Shown here piece after piece: positions 53,223 to 61,457 of a stretch of 64,000 bases of DNA. Source of the stretch: Bacillota bacterium. Its GTDB lineage: Bacteria; Bacillota; Clostridia; Acetivibrionales; Acetivibrionaceae. The first letter of the stretch is position 1, and each line of letters opens with the position of its first letter. The translations under genes and the position numbers were made by a program. The DNA lies in contig JAEZUI010000183.1 of the NCBI GenBank assembly GCA_023421115.1, forward strand, positions 1-64,000. Direction: 5' to 3'. The notes below the pieces were generated by a model. It ran no database searches. It had not been told where the DNA came from and worked only from the letters and a program-made list of their open reading frames with translations.

Positions 53223-53327
53223 TAGAATTACCTCCGTTTTTTAGTGTTTTGTTACAATTTTGAAATTATACTACATTAACCATAAAGCAGTTTCAGTTTT
53301 AAAAATCAACCCCCTCACATTATTTAT

Positions 53328-53501
53328 TCAATCATTAACTTCCACTTTTCTTAATTTGCTACCATAGTTATCAACAATAACAATTTCTCCGTTTTCATTC
53401 TATATGTATTGTAAATACACATTACCTATGTTTTTGCCTGAATAGGCGATACGTCTAGAAGGATCATTTAGAGCAGGAAACCAGCTTTCTACTATATTAT
53501 G
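53328..53501 (-). pseudogene. Decayed fragment of an extracellular-type protein
   Basis: Read on the minus strand, the frame gives HNIVESWFPALNDPSRRIAY then SGKNIGNVYLQYI, a TAG stop, and continues in the same frame NENGEIVIVDNYGSKLRKV to a final TGA. The continuous protein-like pattern on both sides of the stop suggests a once longer gene. Another stop lies just before (53502-53504). The original family is not recognisable to me. Confidence 0.45.
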
Positions 53502-53611
53502 TTACTCTATTGTTCCATTCTTATAACTACACAACAAGCTTTAAAATAACACTTTTTCACAACGTCATCTCCTAATAAATTTATTTATTATTTATACTAC
53601 GATAGATTTTT

Positions 53612-53650
53612 TAATTGGCATTGACTAGTTGTTTTTTAGAATCACCTAAC
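53612..53650. repeat. Hairpin repeat (family A), partial
   Basis: Minus-strand reading TTAGGTGATTCTAAAAAACA then ACTAGTCAATGCC matches the arm seen at 19627 and 43530. Only one arm is present. Confidence 0.55.
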
Positions 53651-53882
53651 ATTAAAACAATAATTGACACCTCAACCTATTCCAATAGGTTTACGTTTTC
53701 TAAATCAAGTTAATTTCAACCCAATTGTTTTTTATGGAAGCAATAAATTCATAAGTTTATATTTGAATTTATACATAAGTATTCAAAATATTCCTGATGC
53801 TCTTTATATTATCGGTACAAAAAGGAAAAATGTGAATATGTTTTTTCAATTACAAAAAATTCAAACACCATAAACAAAAATA

Positions 53883-53912
53883 TTGCAATTGTACAATTAC
53901 CTGTGATATAAT
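53883..53912 (+). promoter_or_regulatory. trpE: Likely promoter of the trp operon
   Basis: TTGCAA (53883-53888) and TATAAT (53907-53912) are 18 bp apart. The expected start of transcription near 53919 places the first (G/T)AG triplet within about 5 nt of the RNA 5' end. Confidence 0.7.
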
Positions 53913-53923
53913 AACCACAAGAA

Positions 53924-54045
53924 TAGTTGAGAAGAGTTTATTTAGATTAGAGCTTATATTGAGAATAGAAGAGATGAGAAGAGACGAGGCTAGTACGATA
54001 ATTTAATTCGTTTAATATGCCAGAATTCTTTGTTCTGGCTTTTTT
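53924..54045 (+). promoter_or_regulatory. Candidate TRAP (MtrB)-binding leader with terminator, trp operon
   Basis: Twelve (G/T)AG triplets precede a terminator. Seven lie in a row with exactly 2-nt gaps: GAG 53961, TAG 53966, GAG 53971, 53976, 53981, 53986 and TAG 53991. Five more lie at 53924 (TAG), 53929, 53934 (GAG), 53943 and 53948 (TAG). TRAP with tryptophan binds eleven such triplets with 2-3 nt spacers. The terminator has arms GCCAGAA (54019-54025) and TTCTGGC (54033-54039) and a T6 run. The competing antiterminator could not be drawn convincingly by eye. Confidence 0.7.
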
Positions 54046-54095
54046 AGTTGGTTCAATTCTCATGTCTTCCTTGTGAAAACAAAGGAGGCATCAAA

Positions 54096-55580
54096 ATGTT
54101 TTATCCATGTATTGATGAAGTCAAAAGTTTAGCAAAAGACTATAATATCATACCGGTTTCCATGGAAGTTTATGCTGATATGGAGACGCCTATTAGTCTT
54201 TTTAAGAGGTTTGAGCAAAGTAAATATTGCTTTTTACTAGAAAGTGTTGAGGGCGGTGAAAAGTGGGGCAGATATTCTATTATCGGTAGAAATCCTTTCA
54301 TTGCTGCAAAAAGTTTCAAAAACAAGACAATAATTGAAGAAAAAAATGGCACCATATCTGAAGTTGAAGGTAATCCGGTTGAGGTAATAAGGTCTTTAAT
54401 GGAAAAGTATAAAGGAGCGAGTTTGCCTAATATGCCAAGATTTACCGGCGGTGCAGTAGGTTTCTTTGGTTATGACATGATTAGGTACTATGAAAACCTT
54501 CCCGATGTGCCGGAAGATGACTTGAACTTGCCGGAGAGCCATTTTCTATTTACTGATGAGGTGCTGGTCTTTGATCACCTTAAGCAAAAGATTCATATAA
54601 TTGTCAATCTTCATGTTAATGGAAATGTTGACAGGGGGTATAACAGCGTTATAGATAGGATTAAAGCAATATACAACGAGATTTTGGATACTCGTTGGAA
54701 AATAAATGACAATTTCAAACCTGATTTCGGCAAAAAGAATTCAGGGTATAAATTTACAAGTGATATATCTAAAGAAAAGTACTGTGAAAATGTTTTAAAG
54801 GCAAAGCAATATATTAAGGATGGGGATATATTTCAGGTGGTTTTATCCCAGCGTTTATGTGTTGAAACAAATCAGAATCCCTTTAACGTATACAGGGTTT
54901 TGCGTTTGATAAATCCTTCACCCTATATGTATTACTTGAAATTTGACCATTACAATATAGTAGGTTCGTCACCGGAAATGCTCGCAAGGGTTGAAGAAGG
55001 TATAGTTGAGACTTGTCCGATAGCAGGTACTAGAAAAAGAGGTCAGAATAAAGAAGAGGATGAGGCACTAGAAAAGGAACTTTTAGCCGACGGAAAAGAA
55101 CTGGCGGAGCACACAATGCTTGTAGATTTAGGAAGGAATGATGTTGGCAGAGTATCACGCTACGGAACAGTCAAAGTGAAAGACCTGATGCATATAGAGA
55201 AGTACTCGCATGTAATGCACATTGTTACAAATGTGCAAGGGGAGCTTTGTGAAGATAGGACAGCGTTTGATGCCATGATGTCAATTCTGCCTGCCGGGAC
55301 TTTGTCTGGCGCTCCGAAAGTTCGGGCAATGGAAATAATTGATGAGCTTGAGAATGTAAAAAGAGGCCCTTATGGTGGTGCAATAGGATATCTTAGTTTT
55401 AATGGAAACCTAGACAGCTGTATTACCATAAGAACAATGGTTTTTAAGGACAATAAGGCCTATGTTCAATCGGGAGCAGGAATAGTTGCCGATTCGGTTC
55501 CTGAGATGGAATATGAGGAATGCTTGAATAAGGCAAAGGCACTGCTGAAAGCTTTAGAGGAAGTTGGTGAGATAAGATGA
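54096..55580 (+). CDS. trpE: Anthranilate synthase component I
   Basis: Converts chorismate and ammonia to anthranilate, the committed step of tryptophan synthesis. It is 494 aa from the ATG at 54096, 7 nt after AAAGGAGG. The chorismate-binding domain shows GDIFQVVLSQR, SPSPYMYYLKF-type NPSPYMYYLKF, GSSPEMLARVE, CPIAGTRKRG, LVDLGRNDVGRV, and LPAGTLSGAPKVRAME. The N-terminal SLFKRFEQSKYCFLLESVEGGEKWGRYS segment carries the typical LLES feedback element, so it should be tryptophan sensitive. Its last bases overlap trpG. Confidence 0.96.
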   Translation: MFYPCIDEVKSLAKDYNIIPVSMEVYADMETPISLFKRFEQSKYCFLLESVEGGEKWGRYSIIGRNPFIAAKSFKNKTIIEEKNGTISEVEGNPVEVIRSLMEKYKGASLPNMPRFTGGAVGFFGYDMIRYYENLPDVPEDDLNLPESHFLFTDEVLVFDHLKQKIHIIVNLHVNGNVDRGYNSVIDRIKAIYNEILDTRWKINDNFKPDFGKKNSGYKFTSDISKEKYCENVLKAKQYIKDGDIFQVVLSQRLCVETNQNPFNVYRVLRLINPSPYMYYLKFDHYNIVGSSPEMLARVEEGIVETCPIAGTRKRGQNKEEDEALEKELLADGKELAEHTMLVDLGRNDVGRVSRYGTVKVKDLMHIEKYSHVMHIVTNVQGELCEDRTAFDAMMSILPAGTLSGAPKVRAMEIIDELENVKRGPYGGAIGYLSFNGNLDSCITIRTMVFKDNKAYVQSGAGIVADSVPEMEYEECLNKAKALLKALEEVGEIR

Positions 55581-56176
55581 ACTTAAAAATATTGATTATA
55601 GATAACTATGATTCTTTTACCTATAACCTTTATCAGTATATAGGGGAGATAAACCCTAATATAGAGGTGTTCAGGAACGATAAGATTACTATTGAACAAA
55701 TCGAGAAAAAGGCTCCGTCCCATATCATAATTTCTCCCGGACCCGGTTTTCCTAAAGATGCGGGTATAAGCATAGAAATTATAAAAACCTTGGGAAAGCA
55801 CATACCCCTGTTAGGTGTATGTTTAGGACATCAAGCTATAGGTGAAGCCTTTGGGGGGAAAGTCATACATGCAAAAGAACTTATGCACGGTAAAGCCTCA
55901 GAGGTTTTTATAAACAGAGAATGTACCTTGTTTAGGTCGCTTAATGAAAAAATAATGGCAGGTAGATACCATTCCCTTATAGTTGAGAATGGATCGTTGC
56001 CGGCATGCCTAAAAGTTACTGCTAGAGCTGAAAATGGAGAAATAATGGGATTAATGCATGAAACCTATCCGATTTTCGGCATACAATTCCATCCTGAGTC
56101 AATACTTACACCGGATGGAAAGAAAATATTAAGTAATTTTCTTAATATAAGAATGAAGAATGTTGAAGAAAGCTAA
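55577..56176 (+). CDS. trpG: Anthranilate synthase component II (glutaminase)
   Basis: Class I glutamine amidotransferase, 199 aa, supplying ammonia to TrpE. Motifs are IIDNYDSFTYNLYQYIGE, IISPGPGFPKDAG, GVCLGHQAIGEAFGG (catalytic Cys) and GIQFHPESILTPDGKKIL (catalytic His-Glu). The ATG overlaps the trpE stop as ATGA. It could also serve p-aminobenzoate synthesis (PabA), as in Bacillus; the sequence does not decide. Confidence 0.94.
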   Translation: MNLKILIIDNYDSFTYNLYQYIGEINPNIEVFRNDKITIEQIEKKAPSHIIISPGPGFPKDAGISIEIIKTLGKHIPLLGVCLGHQAIGEAFGGKVIHAKELMHGKASEVFINRECTLFRSLNEKIMAGRYHSLIVENGSLPACLKVTARAENGEIMGLMHETYPIFGIQFHPESILTPDGKKILSNFLNIRMKNVEES

Positions 56177-56180
56177 ATGA

Positions 56181-56222
56181 TAGGGTTGAAAATGTTGAGA
56201 AGAGATGAGAGGAGAGGTTAAT
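56181..56222 (+). promoter_or_regulatory. Second (G/T)AG run overlapping the trpD ribosome site
   Basis: GAG triplets at 56197, 56202, 56207 and 56212 are separated by exactly 2 nt, and a TAG stands at 56181. The last one lies in the GGAGAGG ribosome site before the trpD ATG at 56223. If TRAP bound here it would block translation initiation, as at trpG in Bacillus. Four triplets is a short site. Confidence 0.5.
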
Positions 56223-57251
56223 ATGTTAAAAGAGGCGATTCAAAAATTAGTTGAGGGCAGAAATTTATGTGAGGGTGAAGTAATAGCGGCATTGAACTGC
56301 ATAATGGAAGGTGAGGCAACGCAGGCACAGATAGGTAGCTTTATTACAGCACTGAGGATTAAGGGAGAGACTATTGAAGAAATAACGGGATGCGCCAAAG
56401 TAATGAGAGAAAAGGCAGATAGAATAGTACTAGATAAAGATTACTTTATAGATATTGTTGGTACAGGCGGAGATTGTTCGTATACCTTCAACATTTCGAC
56501 AGCAGCAGCTTTTGTAACGGCTGCAGGAGGTGTTACAGTTGCAAAACATGGCAATAGATCCGTATCAAGTAAGAGCGGAAGTGCCGATGTTTTAGAGAGT
56601 CTAGGAATCAATATTTCATTAGAACCCCAAAAAGTAAAAGAATGCATAGAAAAGATAGATATTGGATTTATGTTTGCCCAGACTTTTCACAAATCGATGA
56701 AGCATGCAGCAGGGCCAAGGAAAGAGTTGGGTATCAGAACAATATTCAATATTTTAGGACCTCTAACAAATCCTGCAGCGGCAAAAGGACAGCTATTAGG
56801 TGTATTTAACGAGAAGTTGACCGAACCTTTAGCCCATGTGCTTTTCAACCTTGGAGTTGAAAGTGCTATGGTAGTTTACGGAATGGACGGAATAGATGAA
56901 ATATCCTTATCTGCGCCTACAAGAGTTTCAGAATTGAAGAATGGAAACGTAAATACCTATGTTTTGAACCCTGAGGACTATGGTATGGAACTTGTAAATA
57001 AAGGTGAACTTGTGGGTGGAGATTCAAAGGAGAATTCAAAGATAATTTTATCCATATTGAATGGAGAAAAAGGAGCGAAGAGAGATATCGTGGTATTGAA
57101 TGCTGCAGCAGCTTTATACGTAGGAAAGGCAGTACACGATATCAAATCCGGCATAATAATGGCAGAAGAAATAATAGACAACGGAAAGGCGTTAGATAAA
57201 CTAAATGAGTTAAGGGAATTTTCAAATTACATGATTCCCGTTTTGTATTAA
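56223..57251 (+). CDS. trpD: Anthranilate phosphoribosyltransferase
   Basis: Transfers phosphoribosyl from PRPP to anthranilate. At 342 aa it has DIVGTGGDCSYTFNISTAAAF near residue 78, VAKHGNRSVSSKSGSADVLE, and FAQTFHKSMKHAAGPRKELGIRT with the conserved HP-like region and arginine. I chose the ATG at 56223 after GGAGAGG over an upstream ATG at 56205. An unusual 46-bp spacer with GAG triplets precedes it. Confidence 0.95.
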   Translation: MLKEAIQKLVEGRNLCEGEVIAALNCIMEGEATQAQIGSFITALRIKGETIEEITGCAKVMREKADRIVLDKDYFIDIVGTGGDCSYTFNISTAAAFVTAAGGVTVAKHGNRSVSSKSGSADVLESLGINISLEPQKVKECIEKIDIGFMFAQTFHKSMKHAAGPRKELGIRTIFNILGPLTNPAAAKGQLLGVFNEKLTEPLAHVLFNLGVESAMVVYGMDGIDEISLSAPTRVSELKNGNVNTYVLNPEDYGMELVNKGELVGGDSKENSKIILSILNGEKGAKRDIVVLNAAAALYVGKAVHDIKSGIIMAEEIIDNGKALDKLNELREFSNYMIPVLY

Positions 57252-57354
57252 AAGCAATGGGGATAAAAAGTAATTTGGTTAGGTGAAAAAAATATGATAT
57301 AAGTGGTTTTGTTACAATACGTTGTTTTTAAAACCGTCTAATTGGAGGGTATTT

Positions 57355-58149
57355 ATGATTTTAGATAAAATTGTGGAACAAAAAAAGATACAACTTAAAG
57401 AAGAAATGAGCAGGATGTCAATAGAAGGCTGGAAGCAGCGTATTAAAAGGCCTGGCATGCATAGTACCCAGAGTTTTTTCAATGCACTCAAAAAAAATGA
57501 TGATATATCAATAATTGCTGAAGTTAAAAAAGCATCTCCTTCAAAGGGAATAATAAAAGAAGATTTTGACCCTATGATGATTGCTAAAGAATATAGCGAG
57601 GCAAAGGTTCAGGCGATGTCTGTTTTGACCGAAAAAAACTTCTTTTTAGGTGACGATGATTACCTTGTAAGAATACGCCAAACATATCCAACTCCAATCT
57701 TGAGGAAGGATTTTATAATTGACCTATGGCAGGTATACCAATCAAGATGCCTTGGTGCCGATGCTATACTGCTTATTACTTCGCTGCTTTCCGACGAAGA
57801 ATTAAAAAAGTTTCAGGTGGTATCGGGAATACTCGGCATGCAATGTCTTGTTGAGGTGCACAATAAGGAAGAACTCGACAGGGCATTAGAATCAGGTGCA
57901 CAAATAATAGGAATAAATAACAGGGATCTAAACACTTTTAATGTAGATATTAAGACAACCGAAAAGCTTATGAATTACATTCCTAATGACAGGGTTGTGG
58001 TTAGTGAAAGTGGAATAAAGGATTATAATGACATAAAGTATCTAAAAGAGCTTGGCGTGGACGCGGTGCTTATTGGTGAAACCTTTATGAGAGCAACTTC
58101 TATCAAGGAAAAAATAGACGAGTTAAGAGGAAAAACGGTATTGATATGA
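57355..58149 (+). CDS. trpC: Indole-3-glycerol phosphate synthase
   Basis: Closes the indole ring of CdRP. It is 264 aa from the ATG at 57355, after GGAGGG. Family motifs: IAEVKKASPSKGIIKEDFDP, VLTEKNFFLGDDDYL, LRKDFIIDLWQVYQSRCLGADAILLI, IIGINNRDLNTFNVD, VVSESGI and AVLIGETFMRA. About 100 bp separate it from trpD. The stop overlaps trpF as TATGA. Confidence 0.96.
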   Translation: MILDKIVEQKKIQLKEEMSRMSIEGWKQRIKRPGMHSTQSFFNALKKNDDISIIAEVKKASPSKGIIKEDFDPMMIAKEYSEAKVQAMSVLTEKNFFLGDDDYLVRIRQTYPTPILRKDFIIDLWQVYQSRCLGADAILLITSLLSDEELKKFQVVSGILGMQCLVEVHNKEELDRALESGAQIIGINNRDLNTFNVDIKTTEKLMNYIPNDRVVVSESGIKDYNDIKYLKELGVDAVLIGETFMRATSIKEKIDELRGKTVLI

Positions 58150-58781
58150 CCAAAATCAAGATTTGCGGTTTAAAAAGAATTGAAGATATTCAATATGTAA
58201 ATAAATATTTACCCGACTATATAGGCTTTGTTTTTGCACAGAGTAAGCGAAGAGTGACTTTAGAACAGGTGATGAAATTAAAGAATGACCTTGACTTAAG
58301 GATAAAGACTGTTGGGGTATTTGTGAACGAAGATATGGATAAGGTGATTGAAATCAGTAAAAAATGCCAACTGGACTGCTTGCAGCTTCATGGTGATGAG
58401 GATGAGACGTATGTTGAAAATTTAAAGGATTTACTTAATGCCCATTCTGTGAGTGCCGTTGAAATATGGAAAGCCATACGGGTTAAGGATGAAAGCTCCA
58501 TTGCATTACTAAAATCCTATAAGGTTGATGCGTTTGTATTGGATACCTTTGTGGAGGGAGCATATGGAGGGGTTGGTAAGGTTTTTGACTGGAGTTTGGC
58601 GAAGCTTGCAAAGCTTTATGGTAAAATATTTGTTGCTGGGGGCTTAAATATTGAGAATGTTCGAGCTGTAGTTGAAGATGTAAGTCCTTACGGAGTTGAT
58701 GTTAGCGGTGGAGTTGAGACTGATGGATGTAAGGATCAATCAAAGATCTGCTCCTTTGTGGAGAAAGTAAAAGAGGGGTAA
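58146..58781 (+). CDS. trpF: Phosphoribosylanthranilate isomerase
   Basis: A TIM-barrel isomerase of 211 aa. Motifs are KICGLKRIEDIQYVNK with the catalytic Cys, YIGFVFAQSKRRV, LQLHGDED, FVLDTFVEGAYGGVGKVFDW (with catalytic Asp) and VDVSGGVETDGCKDQSKI. It overlaps the end of trpC. It is the last gene before the terminator, so trpB and trpA do not follow. Confidence 0.95.
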   Translation: MTKIKICGLKRIEDIQYVNKYLPDYIGFVFAQSKRRVTLEQVMKLKNDLDLRIKTVGVFVNEDMDKVIEISKKCQLDCLQLHGDEDETYVENLKDLLNAHSVSAVEIWKAIRVKDESSIALLKSYKVDAFVLDTFVEGAYGGVGKVFDWSLAKLAKLYGKIFVAGGLNIENVRAVVEDVSPYGVDVSGGVETDGCKDQSKICSFVEKVKEG

Positions 58782-58807
58782 TAGTTATATATAAATTATA
58801 TAATGTT

Positions 58808-58850
58808 GCAGGTTATTATATAAAATTCAAAACTTTATATAATAACCTGC
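58808..58850 (+). terminator. Terminator closing the trp operon
   Basis: A perfect 17-bp stem, GCAGGTTATTATATAAA and its complement, with a 9-nt loop, then TTATTTTTTG. It ends transcription immediately after trpF. Confidence 0.9.
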
Positions 58851-59016
58851 TTATTTTTTGTAACTGATAATAAGCAATAAATTATCTGGGTATACCAAAA
58901 ATACCTATTATATATTTTTTGGTTTTGTATAATAAAAAAGTGAACCGAATTAACAATGTATGTAACTTATATTATAAAAGGGTTAACCCACTAAAAGAAT
59001 ATAAGGAGATGATACT

Positions 59017-60108
<1,092 letters not shown>

Positions 60109-60254
60109 CCTTCACTTTTATGAGTCAACAACAAAGATAGAATTAAAATAAAAAATATAAAAACCCCCCTCAAAAAATCTGAAACTTTTTGAATTTAGTT
60201 AATGGACAGTTAAAAGTTCAATTCGATAAACTAGCAAAGGTTGGGGAATAATGT

Positions 60255-61385
60255 ATGAAAAACTTATTTAGAGGAATTATATCAAAGGAAATTTGTAATT
60301 CCAAAAGGCAGGTAGAAATTGATATAGCAAGAGGTTTGGCAGTTTTTTTTATGATCCTTGTCCATTTTAACAGTGCGTTTTTGGATAATGCTTATAATGA
60401 GACTGTTTTTGCAAAAGTAATTGACTTTCTAGGAACTGTGCCTGCTGCACCGGTATTTATGTTCCTAATGGGAGTTGGATTTGTCTATTCAAAGAATCAG
60501 GACCCTCAAGTTTTATTTAAAAGAGGTTTGTTCATCTTCTGTGGCGGTTATCTGCTAAATCTGTTCAGAGGTTATATTCCTTTAATAATTGGAAATAAAC
60601 TCGGCTACTATGATTTGCCAGAAAGTTCGTTGCCCGGTTATGGATATCTTTTTGAGGTGGATATTCTTCAATTTGCCGGTTTGGCAATGATATTGGTTGC
60701 ATTTTTTAAAGGCGTAAAGTTAAGTGAAGTGTTTTACCCTTTTATAGCTATATTTGCAGCCATTATTTCTCCGTACATGTGGAAAGTTTCATTTGATCAG
60801 CCTATTTTAGATTTAATATTTGCACCGATTTTTGGAGGTAAAGTATATACTTATCACCCGTTTTTTTCATGGATAGTCTATCCTTTAATGGGAGCTTTCT
60901 TTGGATGGATACTTATAAGAGTTAAGAATAAAAAAGCCTTTTATAGTTTTACTTCCGTCATATCAATTATTGCATTAGTCACAGCATTTATCTATTATTT
61001 GAGACACCCCGGATATGATTTTGGAATTGTTACTGGAGATGTATATAATTATTTTCAACATGGTATTTTATCAAGTACTATTTTCTGTGCAGCTATTCTA
61101 TGCTGGTTAGCACTGTGGAATTTCCTTTCACCTGTTATACCTAAGTTTGCTATGAACAGACTGAGATTTTGGAGTAAGGCAACAACTCCTATGTATGTTG
61201 TTCATTGGTTGATTTTAAATTGGTGTTCCTTCCTTGTATTTGATACTTTTAATATTCCACAGAGTATTTTAGGAATGATACTATTAACTTTTTCATCCGA
61301 AGTAATCTCAGATTTGTATATAAAAATAAAAGATAGAATATCAGAACGTGAAGAAATTGACATACCAGTTATTCTTGAGAATTAA
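60255..61385 (+). CDS. Membrane acyltransferase, heparan-alpha-glucosaminide N-acetyltransferase (DUF1624)-like
   Basis: A 376-aa protein with about ten membrane helices. The N-terminal block RQVEIDIARGLAVFFMILVHFN carries the R-x-x-x-x-D-x-x-R-G motif of DUF1624/HGSNAT-type acyltransferases. APVFMFLMGVGFVYSK and the later MYVVHWLILNW are also family-like. Such proteins acetylate sugars or other groups across the membrane; the substrate here is unknown. It lies 72 bp before the Pls-like synthetase on the same strand, so it might modify that product. The start follows GGGGAA. Confidence 0.72.
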   Translation: MKNLFRGIISKEICNSKRQVEIDIARGLAVFFMILVHFNSAFLDNAYNETVFAKVIDFLGTVPAAPVFMFLMGVGFVYSKNQDPQVLFKRGLFIFCGGYLLNLFRGYIPLIIGNKLGYYDLPESSLPGYGYLFEVDILQFAGLAMILVAFFKGVKLSEVFYPFIAIFAAIISPYMWKVSFDQPILDLIFAPIFGGKVYTYHPFFSWIVYPLMGAFFGWILIRVKNKKAFYSFTSVISIIALVTAFIYYLRHPGYDFGIVTGDVYNYFQHGILSSTIFCAAILCWLALWNFLSPVIPKFAMNRLRFWSKATTPMYVVHWLILNWCSFLVFDTFNIPQSILGMILLTFSSEVISDLYIKIKDRISEREEIDIPVILEN

Positions 61386-61457
61386 GGTGCTTCCAAAAAA
61401 ATAGAGAGAAACATGGAGTATTCAATTTTAAATTTATATTATAAAGAGGTGTAAAAT
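61386..61457. other. Gap before the synthetase, with a repeat-like arm
   Basis: TAAGGTGCTTCCAAAAAAAT at the 5' side resembles the family A arm; no opposite arm is seen. The AGAGGTG ribosome site of the next gene ends the gap. Confidence 0.4.

Larger units (their letters stand above)
53223..53880. other. Long intergenic region with a decayed gene and a repeat
   Basis: About 650 bp between divergent genes. A decayed coding fragment (53328-53501, minus strand) and a family A repeat arm (53612-53650) are described separately. A 69-codon plus-strand frame at 53664-53873 starts at TTG without a ribosome site and has no recognisable features. A perfect 8-bp hairpin (AACCTATT/AATAGGTT) lies at 53676-53693. 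Confidence 0.5.

Noticed and set aside
53664..53873. 69-codon frame before the trp promoter
   Set aside because: TTG start without ribosome site, no family features and A/T-rich composition.
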